Shown piece after piece: positions 10,691 through 20,123 of a stretch of 64,000 bases of DNA. The notes below the pieces were generated by a model. That model was not told the DNA's origin. It was given only the letters and a program-made list of their open reading frames with translations, and searched no databases. The stretch lies in NCBI GenBank assembly GCA_910574455.1, contig CAJSYZ010000005.1, positions 4,216,001 through 4,280,000 on the forward strand. Reading direction: 5' to 3'. Each line of letters opens with the position of its first letter. Position 1 is the stretch's first letter. A program made the translations under genes and the position numbers. This stretch comes from Trichaptum fuscoviolaceum (Eukaryota > Basidiomycota > Agaricomycetes > Hymenochaetales > Trichaptaceae).

Positions 10691-13600
10691 AGGCGCAACT
10701 CCGGGGCGCCAAGCTTGAATCTTGCTCAGGTCACAGAGCTCGATAGCGTTGACTTCTCGAGGGGCGTCCGGGTGTTTTCGATAGAAACTGCGAATTTTAG
10801 CCTTTGCATTACCCATATCCTTTGCGGGAATCCATGTATCTTCCGCGCTCGAATATCCCTTCCATCGTCAAATATTCAAATCTCCGTCTAAACCGTCTAG
10901 CATCCAGAACCTCTTCCACCTCGTACTCCAGATCTCCTTCTACTTCGACTGGGGGCGGCGGGGGTTGCGTTCGACCGGGAATGTCGTCTTCGTGGTATGG
11001 CGAGAGCAGCGATACGTGAAATACGGGATGAATCTTCAGCGACGCGGGGAGTTCGAGTTCGTAGGTGAGGTCACTTAGCTTTGCCTTCACTTTATACGGC
11101 CCTAGTCGTTTCGGTAATAATTTGCGCGCTCCCGGTCGCCGAACGTTCGTCGCCTCAAGCCATACTTTATCCCCGACTGCGTACTGCGGGGCCTCGTTCC
11201 TGGCCTGATCGTAGTGCTGCTTCATGCGCTCTGCCGCAACCTCCAAAGCCGCTCTTGCCTCTTCCTGTGCCTGCTGAAGCTCCTGTAGTCGTGCGTCCGC
11301 GGCGGGGACCGTGGACAGGCCGTCGCTCGGGGCAATCGTGAATTCGGGATTGTAGCCGTAGACAAGCGCGAACGGGGATTGTCGTGTTGCCGCGTGCGCT
11401 TTCGTGTTGTGCGCGAATTCTGCCATTGGGAGTAATCCGGCCCAGTTTTCTTGTTGTGTATCTATGAAAGCCCGTAAATATTGTTCCAGCTCTTGGTTTA
11501 CCCTTTCGGTTTGCCCATCCGTCTGCGGGTGATACGCAGTCGACGTGGTACCCTTGATACCGAGTCGGGAAAAAAGGGCTTTCATGAACTGCGCGACAAA
11601 CTGTGGTCCTCGGTCGGATATGATCTGGCGGGGGGTTCCGTGCAGTTTCCAGACGTGCTGCAGGAATAGTTCCGCAGTTTCCGGTGCATCAATGTCAGAC
11701 CTGGTCGGGATAAAATGCGCTTGCTTGGTGAGACGGTCGACCACCACGAAAATTGCGTCGTAATCCTCAGATCGGGGGAGCTGGGTGATGAAATCGCACG
11801 AAATCGCCTGCCAGGGGCCCTGCGGGATTTCGTTCGGTTGCAGGAGTCCTACCGGGCGTTGGGATCGGTTTTTCGTGCGTGCACAGGTATCGCATCCCGA
11901 AACGTATCGTTCTACGAAGTTAGACATCCCGGGCCACCAGTAGTTGCGGCTTACCATCTCAAACGTTTTCCAACGTCCAGGATGTCCGGCGGGGAGACTG
12001 TCGTGGTAAGTCTTCACCACGTCCCGGCGAATGGTCTCGTCTTTCGGGACGTAAACCTTACCCTGGTACAGGATGAGGCCTTCCTCGGTGCTCCAGTCCT
12101 CAAGTTCCTTGGTCAGGACTCGAGGCGCCTTGGACTTGACCAACTCGATTGCGTCCACCAGTTCGTCTTCATACTGATCTGACTTACGAATGTGTCGTAG
12201 GAGGGCCTGATCCCCGTGTACCTGTGTCATTCCCCGACGAATTGCTTTTAGTCGAAACATTTCGGGGGTCAAGAGGGTCCGTCCCGTGTTGTCTTCGCCT
12301 TCGGGTTGAAGATCGACGCGTCATGACATGGCGTCGGGTTTGCCCCCGAGTCGTCCTGGGCGATGGCGAATCGTAAAGTCGAAGCGGGTGAGGAACAGAC
12401 TCCACCGGGCTTGGCGTCGCGTCAGCGTTCGGGATTCAGAGAAATATAGCAGATTCTTGTGGTCAGACACGATATCGAGTTTATGACTCGCACCTTCGAG
12501 ATAATGTCGCCACTCGTCAAGAGCTCTAATAATCGCGAGTAGCTCCTTGTCGTAAATCTCGTAGTTGCGTTCCGCATCGTTGAGGGATTTCGAGAAAAAG
12601 GCGACCGGATGTATCAGCCCGTCGTCGCCTTCCTGGGACAAGACCGCGCCGGTCGCGAAATCAGAGGCGTCGCATTCCACGATGAATTGTCGCGACATGT
12701 CTGGCATCATCAGGACGGGGGCGGTCGTGAACATGCGCGTGAGATAGTCGAAAGCGAACTGCTGGTTTTCTGTCCAGGCCCAGCGAACGTCCTTCTTCAG
12801 CAGCGTCGTGAGCGGTTTGACGATGTGCGAGAAATCCCGAATGAAGCGTCGATAGAAATTCGCGAACCCGAGGAAGGCTTGAATGTCTTTCACCTTTTTC
12901 GGGGTAGGCCAGTCGAGGACCGCCTGTACCTTGGCGGGATCCATCGCCACCTTTCCCTGCGAAATAATCATCCCGAGATACTCGACGGAAGTCTGTTTGA
13001 ATTTGCACTTTTCGGGTTTACAGAACAAGTCATTTTCGCGCAGCCGCTTAAGGACTTCCCGTACGTGTTCCTCGTGCTGCGATTCATCTTCGGAAAAGAT
13101 TAGCAAGTCGTCAAGATAGATGATCACGTATACTCCAATGAGATCTTTGAAGATATCGTTCATCATATGCTGGAAGGTTGCCGGGGCATTCGTGAGCCCG
13201 AATGTCATCACCGTTGGTTCGAAATGTCCTGCCTGAGTCCGAAATGCGGCCTTCCACTCGTCGCCTTGCTTCAGTCGCACGTTGTGGTAGCCCCATCGCA
13301 AATCTAACGTCGTGAAAACCTTCGCCTTTTGCAGTGCGTCTACGAGTTCCATCGTGAGGGGAAGCGGGTATCGATTCTTGACCGTGATGTCGTTCAGTCG
13401 TCGGTAATCGACTACCATGCGCAAGGTTCCGTCTTTTTTCTTGATAAAGAAGACGGGAGCCGCTGCAGGGGATTTCGAAGGTCGTATGTACCCTTTGCGC
13501 AGGTTTTCGTCAACGAATTCGCGAAGGGCGTCGCGTTCGGCCGGGGCCAACGGATAGATTTTGCTGTACGGGGGAACCTTCCCGGGTTCTAAATCTATGG

Positions 13601-14445
13601 CGTGATCATACGGCTTGCGCAGTGGAAGCCTTTCGGATTCAACTTTCGAGAAAACGTCGGCAAACTCACGAAATTCGGGGGGAACTAGTTCCTCGAAGGT
13701 TTTCTCGCCTTCCTTCACTGCTGACTTCTCAGCGATGGCCTGGGAGTGGGTGTACGAGGCGGCAATTTTGTACGCGAAATGGTCGTCCGTTGTGACGAAG
13801 TAGGATTCAGCGTCGTGGTACTGGTCCCAATATTTTTCTGAGTACCGAAATCCGGGTGGGACAGCTTCCCATTCGGCCTGGGTCCTGTCGGGCCCCCAGG
13901 GGGTCTCGACTTCTTCTGCTATGGCGAGGCGGGGAAGCGGGACCAGGCGTTGCTGGTTGTCGCACTGAGGCGGGCAGCGGTTGAGATCGACCACATCGTT
14001 GGTCCAGTCAATGGTTGGGTTATGGTGCCGCAACCAGTCGATCCCATGATAATATCGTCGTCGCCAATATCCGCGACGGCCATGGTCAACTGTTCTAAGT
14101 GTCCCTTCATCTCGACGTGGAGGACTACTTCCTTGGTGATGCGTCCAATCGCGTTCGGGGAATTGTCCGCGTTGCGCAAAAGTATCGGGATTACCAAGTC
14201 CCGGGTCTGGAGTCCGTGTCGCGAAACGTAGCGGGAATTTATGAAAGTTCCCGACGCACCGCTGTCTAACATTACTGTGGCTAAGGCATCCGTTTTTCCG
14301 TCGCTAACCTGTACCGGGAACTTCAAATGTCGTCTAAGACGACGGTCTATTGTAGAGATGGTTAAATACAAGGGACCATTATTAAGAGAGTTCTTCGGCC
14401 ACAAGGGCGGTTGGGTCGTATAGGGCGCGACTGAGCAATACGACC

Positions 14446-15732
14446 CTACTGAAAATCCGCTGGGGGCGGGGCTTCGGGATTGTGAACGTTCTTGGCGGCG
14501 GGCGTCATGGCGGCGAATGCGTTCTGTAGCACGGACTGCTGCACATTCTGGACGTACTGTTCCGCCATACGTTTGAGCGTTTCTTCGAACGACTGGAGCG
14601 CGGGGGGCGAGGGGCTCGACGGGGACGTGGATTTCGTAGCCTTTAGGTTTCGGGTTGGCGGTCGCGTTGGGCAATCGCTCACTAAATGGTCTTTCTCTCC
14701 GCAGTAGTAGCATAGTCCCTTACTCCTGCGCTCCCGGCGCACCCTGTCAATCTCCATCGCGTTGGGATCCTTCGTCGAGCTTGCGCCCGCAGTCGGGATC
14801 GTACGCGGAGCTGAACTAGTGGTGCCGGGATTGCTTCGGGGCGTAGCCGCTGGCTTCGATACTGGTCCATAGGCGTGTGCGAGCCTTAGCTTCTCGTCCG
14901 TCTCGGAAACCCAGTTAACGTAGGCGTCGAATTTCATATCCTTCGCCTCTGTGCTGGCGATGTGCTGGCGAACCTGGTCTTTGAGTCCCTTCCGGAACAT
15001 GTCGAGGTAGATGACATCCGTCGTCGCGTCCTTGGGCCACCCGGTGAGGGCTTGGAGGGCACGGAATTGCGACACAAACTCGGCGACCGTTCCTGTCTGG
15101 CGTAGGCGCATCAGCTTGTCGGCTGCGGCTTTGTCTGCATCGATTTCTCCGTAAGAGGCGCGAAGGGCGGCAAACAGGGCCTCCAGGCTGGCGGCTTCTG
15201 GCGGTGTCGGGATGTCCTGGAGTCGATCTAGAATGGGTCGTGCCCAGTCTTGCGCCGGTCCCCGCAGTAGCATCAGGGCGAATGCGACCTTGCGGGTTTC
15301 GTCCAGCCCAGGATGTTGTCCGAACAGGTAGAGCTTAATCTGGTGAATCCAGTTTTCCAGCTTGGCTCGTTCGCCTTCGAAGGTGTCGGGAAGCTTCATC
15401 TTGAGCCCTGCTCCACCCCCAGACGGGGAGGCGGGCTGGCTCGCGATTTGGGCTTCTAACGCCTGGTTGGCGTGCTTGAGCTGGGCGACAGTGTTCTGAA
15501 CCTGATTGTGTTCGTTGACTAACTTGGAGTAGCGTTTTTCGAGGGTGTCGAGGCGATCAAGGATGGGCTGGAGTTTGTCTTCCTCCATCGAGGAGCTCGG
15601 GGACGGGAAAGCGAAGGTATCTGCGAGTCCTCCCCATTCCTGGTGGGACGACATCGCGGGTCGGCGGTACGGGTGCGGGGGTAGAAGTAAAGAGCGTGAG
15701 GGTGTCGAGTCCGAGCGGCGGTGAGCCAGCAC
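14446..15732 (-). CDS. Gypsy-2 gag
   Basis: Intact 428-codon gag, ATG at 15732 eleven bases after the LTR. The N-terminal half has a predicted coiled coil (residues ~55-95, LDTLEKRYSKL and following heptads). A retrotransposon gag domain follows, then a CX2CX4HX4C zinc knuckle CYYCGEKDHLVSDC near residue 340, then a Ser/Pro-rich tail. It forms the particle and binds element RNA. Stop TAG at 14446-14448, one codon beyond the slippery site. It overlaps pol in the -1 frame. A second possible ATG lies at residue 26. Confidence 0.92.
   Translation of the reverse strand: MLAHRRSDSTPSRSLLLPPHPYRRPAMSSHQEWGGLADTFAFPSPSSSMEEDKLQPILDRLDTLEKRYSKLVNEHNQVQNTVAQLKHANQALEAQIASQPASPSGGGAGLKMKLPDTFEGERAKLENWIHQIKLYLFGQHPGLDETRKVAFALMLLRGPAQDWARPILDRLQDIPTPPEAASLEALFAALRASYGEIDADKAAADKLMRLRQTGTVAEFVSQFRALQALTGWPKDATTDVIYLDMFRKGLKDQVRQHIASTEAKDMKFDAYVNWVSETDEKLRLAHAYGPVSKPAATPRSNPGTTSSAPRTIPTAGASSTKDPNAMEIDRVRRERRSKGLCYYCGEKDHLVSDCPTRPPTRNLKATKSTSPSSPSPPALQSFEETLKRMAEQYVQNVQQSVLQNAFAAMTPAAKNVHNPEAPPPADFQ
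14452..14458 (-). promoter_or_regulatory. Gypsy-2 putative -1 frameshift site
   Basis: Coding strand GCG GAT TTT CAG TAG. The heptamer G GAT TTT is a near-canonical slippery site (first triplet G-G-A), one codon before the gag stop. A -1 slip gives GGA TTT TCA GTA, the start of the continuous pol frame. The frame relation is seen directly; use of the site is inferred by analogy with Gypsy-1 and Gypsy-3. Confidence 0.55.
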
Positions 15733-15743
15733 TTTTGACCTAA
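15730..15743 (-). promoter_or_regulatory. Gypsy-2 primer-binding site, self-complementary to its LTR
   Basis: The coding strand after the LTR reads TTAGGTCAAAAGTG. AGGTCAAAAGTG (15730-15741) is exactly complementary to CACTTTTGACCT in the LTR transcript (16039-16050). A TATA-like GATAAATAG (16075-16083, minus) sits 25-30 bp upstream of that stretch, so the complement would be at or near the RNA 5' end, as needed for Tf1-like self-priming. Confidence 0.78.
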
Positions 15744-16562
15744 TGTTACGACCGTCGGGAATTGTAGCGGGAAACAGTTTCGGGAAACTGGAATTCGCGA
15801 CAAGAACCCGCGTTCGGGAATCTGGATTCGCGACTGGGAACGAGCGTGGGAATTCGGGCGGGAAACGCGCGGGATTCTATCCAGGCGCGTCGCGGGATTC
15901 TCAAGGCCAGCTAGGACTCTTCACTGCTTTGAACGTCAAGTAAGCGGATCCCTAAGGAAGCACTCCACAAGTAAGTATTGCGCAACTAACTACACAGGAG
16001 AAAAGAGAGAGATCGCACCTAAGGAAGCACTCCACAAGAGGTCAAAAGTGGGGTGCTCCTTACGATGCCTACAGCTATTTATCTACTTCGTAAAGACTGT
16101 ATAGTTGATCTACGCTAAGTGTCCTTGCGCAATGCGCACCTATCTACTACAAACGATACATGCTACGACCGCACTGCTAGGCATGTCTATCCCGTCTCTC
16201 CAGATGGCTACGGCCTGTCCGTGGACGTCAGCGTCCGGTCCGGGGCCGCGACTAGCCAGACTAGGTGTGCCAGACTGTTGCAGGTCGTCACCTTGAGGTA
16301 CTAACGGATTAATGAGCGTATGTTGATAAGTGAATGTACGTGTGCCGTGGCGGGTCGTCGTAAATGAGTGTGCGTATGCGTGCATGGTTGCCGGGACGTT
16401 GGTGCGGGATAAGTCACGTGAGCATGGGATCGTGCGATTCGGGAATGAGGTTTCGCGCGGGGAATCCAAATGGCGGGATTCTCCCCGCGGGTTTGCCTGC
16501 TCATGTCGGGATCCTTGGCGGGAAAGTGCGGGAAATGGGAAAAGGAGCCCGGGATCTCGACA
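15744..16562 (-). repeat. Gypsy-2 5' LTR
   Basis: 819 bp, near-identical to 9857-10676. It contains the promoter (TATA-like at 16075-16083), the PBS complement at 16039-16050 and a short direct repeat AAGGAAGCACTCCACAAG around the presumed RNA start. It is followed by the right TSD AAATC. Confidence 0.92.
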
Positions 16563-17369
16563 AAATCAGCCGATTCTCGGGAACCAGAAGAAAGTCAATA
16601 TCGAAGGTTTGGAACGAGGGGTCGTCCTCGTTTGGCACGATTCTGCATTCCAGATGAGAGCACTTCTAGATGCCAAATGCTCACCTATCTGCTTATTCCG
16701 TCTTCGCCATCCACAGCTTGTCTTCTCCCCTTTGCAATGTTCCGAGCCTTCAAGGTCATTCTAGCGAGATCTCATGCCTGGAGCCAAGCTATATAAAGCT
16801 TCTATCGGGGCCAACTACTCGTCTTCAGATACACCGCAGCGTCTATCGAGGTGGATAGTGATTTAGCAAGTGCAAGATTAAAAAAATGAGAATAATTCAC
16901 CTCAGGTCAGCTTGTAGACTCATTTTCACGGGGTGAGCTGATCAGCTGCTTTGCTTCTATTTGAGGAAGTTATGCATTTCTTGCTCTAGGCTTACTGTAA
17001 ATTGCAGTTCTCGAGCGGTATCTTTCACCTATCTGGTAACAGTAACATGAGGTAGTAGACTCCTGCCACGAAGTTGAGGTGACGCGAAAAATAGGTCGGA
17101 GTACACTGCTGGTGAGCGCTTTCCCTATACGAGATAAAAGTTGGGTTCTTATAGCTGCGACAGTGTCTGTGGGAGGGTAAAGCATGTACACCGGAGGCGA
17201 AAGACGTTAGAAGATATGTACCAGGAAGACGTCCAGAGCACGCTCCAATCAAGTTCAAGTTTCCATGCCACCACTTTCTTCTCTTTGCATTTTTCAAAAG
17301 CGCGTCTGATATCTTTTACTGGACTGCCACAACCACTGGTATCCTTACGTTCAATACAAAGGTAATATG
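16563..17369. other. Host-locus remnant between Gypsy-2 and Copia-A
   Basis: No gene recognised. It continues the tandem repeat interrupted by Gypsy-2. It parallels 59760-60030, for example GCTCACCTATCTGCTT and the later TTTAGCAAGTGCAAGATTA and CACCTCAGG words. The final ATATG (17365-17369) is the left TSD of Copia-A. Confidence 0.5.
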
Positions 17370-17635
17370 TGCGGGAGCTAAAATATAATAAACTCAGCGC
17401 TATGCAATAGCGATGGCTGATGTATTTAGTTACCTAAAATATAATAAACTAAATACATTATAATCAGCATAAGAAAATAAGAGTGAAACTAAGTTGAACA
17501 TACCTCAGCGCTATGCAATAGCGATGAGGTAGCATACAGACGAAGGAAAACTTTTAGAGTCCGTATGTAATTGCAAATTAACGAAAAAGGAAATATATTA
17601 TATAATCCGGGTTGAACCGATATTGTACTCTAACA
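17370..17635 (-). repeat. Copia-A 3' LTR
   Basis: 266 bp, TGCGGGAGC to CTCTAACA. Contains two copies of AGCGCTATGCAATAGCGAT, each with the hyphenated palindrome CGCTAT-GCA-ATAGCG, about 110 bp apart, and a duplicated AAAATATAATAAACT. A G-rich polypurine tract (coding strand GAGGGGGGG, about 17636-17645) abuts it. Confidence 0.9.
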
Positions 17636-17642
17636 CCCCCCC

Positions 17643-18208
17643 TCAATTCCGGTTCATACCAAGAATAGAGGATAGGCGGGAGTGCGAGGACTTCGGGAGC
17701 GCTTTAGTGAGAGCGTCCGCCGGTTGGTCCTCGGTACGTAAGTGCTCGGCCTTCACCGCGCCTTTGTTGACATGGTCGCGAATAAAATGATGACGGATGT
17801 CAATATGTTTGACCCGTTGGTGAAACACCGAGTCCTCGGTTAAAGAAATGGCGCTTAAATTATCAGAAAAAATAATAGTCGGTTTCCGTTGAGGGAAGCC
17901 TAATTCAGAAAGTAAAGAACGAAGCCAAAGGGCCTCCTGGGTGGCAGCCGAAAGAGCCATGTACTCGGCCTCGGCAGATGATAGCGCCACGGTTGGCTGC
18001 TTCTTTGATTGCCAGGTAACGGCACCCAAGCCTAGGGTGAATGCGTAGCCGGTCGTCGAACGGCGACCTTCGCTTGAGCCCCAGTCGGCGTCTGCGTAGC
18101 CGGTAAGGAGTGGTCCTTCTGCGTCCGTTTTGAGAATAAGTGTAGAGTCGCGAGTATGTTTCAGGAATCGGAGGACATGCTTCCCGAGCTCCCAGTGACG
18201 TTTACCGG
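17643..18208 (-). pseudogene. Copia-A pol, RNase H segment
   Basis: C-terminal part of copia pol: YADADWGSSEGRRSTTGYAF, the SSAEAEYMAL and SDNLSAISL motifs of RNase H, and KHIDIRHHFIRD near the end. It stops at 17643 beside the polypurine tract. Upstream it is cut by Gypsy-C; the codons KRHWELG join directly to the SSNPG end of the segment at 26225. The reading itself is undamaged here. Confidence 0.92.
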
Positions 18209-19297
18209 TGAAAACAAAATAAATGATAAGGGGGTGGGAGTGTAGGGAACCCAGTAAGAATAAAAGAGTAGTAAAAGAAGACAGAAAGAAGAAGAGAAAC
18301 AACGAAGGAAACTAGTGAAACTGCCAAACGGCCCACAATCGTCCGTAGACGGAGTCTTCGCGCGTCCTCCCAACGAAGTCCGAAGACAAGAAACACACAC
18401 CCCAGTAAAGAATGGCTATTGAGCCTCGTCGCCTTGCGTCGCGCCCGTCGAGGGAAGACACCAGAGGAAATCCGCAAGCTTAGTTGTCGTGCCCCAGAGA
18501 CTCGTCGTTCCGTCGAAAGAACTAACGTCGTGTCGAACGCGCTCACAGCGCAGACGTCCGACGCAGCCCCGCTTCAGTCCCAAGCGCGCACACACTTAGA
18601 TTGTAGTGGTCGGGGAAAGAAAGCTAAATTTTCACACGGTGTACATGACGCGACTAACACAAGTGAATATCGCGTGTGAACCGGCTACTCCGGTCACCGC
18701 TACTAGGCTAAGTCCCCGTCTTTGTACCCGTCCCTCAATTGGCAACCCAATCCCCACGCCACTCGCGCGCGTCGCCACACTCTAAGTGTCCGTTATGTGA
18801 CGTCCGTTAGTTCCCTTGTCCGTCACCCTGTTCTCCCACGCCACGCGCGCGCACACTTGTCCGTCGCCACACTTATATCGCCGGCCGGTTGCACGCCCGT
18901 ACGCACGTCCGTTCGAACAAATGTTCGCCCGTTCGCTCGTCCACCCATGCAAGCGTCCGTCGGGTGCTCACCAGTGAGTCCTTTGCTTTGGTAGTTCTTT
19001 CACCCGTGCTCAGGTACAGTTTTCCCTGCGCTATTTGGCTTCGAGTGTCGACCGGCGGCCTTGCTGCTTGTCCGGTGTCCGTCGGGTGCACTGTCTTGCG
19101 GCCGTTGGATGTACTTGAGCGACTCCGCTTTCCGGCCTTGCGTCTTTCGCACTGTTGCTACGCTCTGGGCTTGCTGGTATGCTTCCGAGTCTTGTACTTG
19201 AGCGACTTCGGTTTCCGGGTGCTTACTTTGTCTTCCGGGTGCTACTGTCGAGTCCGGCGGGCTTCGTACGAACACTGGATGAAATCCAAGTGTTACA
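18209..19297 (-). repeat. Gypsy-C 3' LTR
   Basis: 1089 bp; coding-strand start TGTAACACTTGG, end TTTTGTTTTCA. Next to it the coding strand is G-rich (AGTGGGGGGGAGA), a likely polypurine tract at about 19298-19312. Open frames within it are spurious. Confidence 0.9.
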
Positions 19298-19879
19298 TCT
19301 CCCCCCCACTTTTGAATAGTGACCTCCTGGTCACTTTGCCTTCCCTGACTGGCGTGTTTCGATGTGGGGTTGCGTGCTTCGCGAGGTAGATGCTCTGTTT
19401 CACTTGGTCTCGTGATCTTGCGCGCGTTTGAATCGACTAGCTGTCCGTCGTGCATGCTATGCGTCTTGGTGGCTTTTGACTGCGTCTGATAGGTCGCTTG
19501 GCTGCTGGAGAAATCGCGAAAATTTTCGGCACCTGACTGGGCGGTCTCTCGATGGTCGTCCGTGAGTCGTCCCCGCATTCTACATGTCTCTTATCCCCTC
19601 CACAACTCTCTCTCTCCCTCTCTCCCTCTCTTCCCTTCCCCTCCCCCTACGTCCTCCTTCCTTCGTGCCATCTTTGCGTGTGAACCCTGTCCCTTCTCGC
19701 GATCGCGCGCGCGTAGTTGCCGCTCGTCCGGGCCTTCGCGTGTCCTCCCGATTGCCTTTCCTCCGGTTCACCTCTCCTCTCGTTTCCTCTGCTTCTTCCT
19801 CTTCATCCTCTTCCTCTTCGCCGTCATTACATGCTACTATCTACTGTACTTGATGTTGTTTAGTTATCTTTTTGCGATT

Positions 19880-19914
<35 letters not shown>

Positions 19915-20123
19915 GATGATGACTTAGAATCGAAGAGAAAACAAAAGAACGAAGGCAATATGATAGGAATAATAATATGTGCAATTGGTTGATTAGAATG
20001 AGACTTGTTTGAGATTGGAATGAAATGTAATGTGTCTGTCAATGGTCCGTGATTCTATGCTCTAATAAGATATGGTATGAAACAAAATGTGAAATGAACG
20101 AAAAATTGTGGTGCTATAAGTGA
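19298..20123 (-). other. Gypsy-C 3' non-coding region with a T tract
   Basis: 826 bp between the polyprotein stop and the LTR with no credible gene. It contains pyrimidine-rich DNA and an uninterrupted run of about 33 T on the plus strand near 19880-19913 (A on the element's coding strand). Confidence 0.75.

Larger units (their letters stand above)
10529..14458 (-). pseudogene. Gypsy-2 pol with chromodomain, three lesions
   Basis: Domain order: aspartic protease (LDSGASGTFI near 14255-14285), RT (YLDD near 13105-13117), RNase H, integrase zinc-binding H2C2, DDE core (CDFITQL, SDRGPQF, QTERVN), GPY/F module and C-terminal chromodomain (WKGYSSAEDTWIP in the correct frame). Lesions are three. 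One base is missing near 14041 (GGATCGAC where GGAATCGAC is expected), a TGA at 12321-12323 replaces what is probably CGA, and about two bases are missing near 10880 at the chromodomain start. After the last shift the frame runs into the LTR to 10529. Pol is entered by a -1 shift from gag at 14452-14458 and has no start codon of its own. Confidence 0.88.
9857..16562 (-). mobile_element. Gypsy-2: full-length chromodomain Ty3/gypsy element
   Basis: 6706 bp, minus orientation, flanked by a 5-bp TSD AAATC (9852-9856, 16563-16567). The order is 5' LTR (15744-16562), self-complementary PBS, gag, pol (protease, RT, RNase H, integrase, chromodomain), polypurine tract (10677-10690), 3' LTR (9857-10676). 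The LTRs differ by only two small indels, so insertion is recent. Pol nevertheless has two frameshifts and one nonsense codon, so this copy is not autonomous. Confidence 0.95.

Noticed and set aside
19000..19578. Minus-strand open frame of 192 codons
   Set aside because: Lies across the Gypsy-C LTR and 3' non-coding region and shows no domain; similar frames recur in every copy of the LTR.
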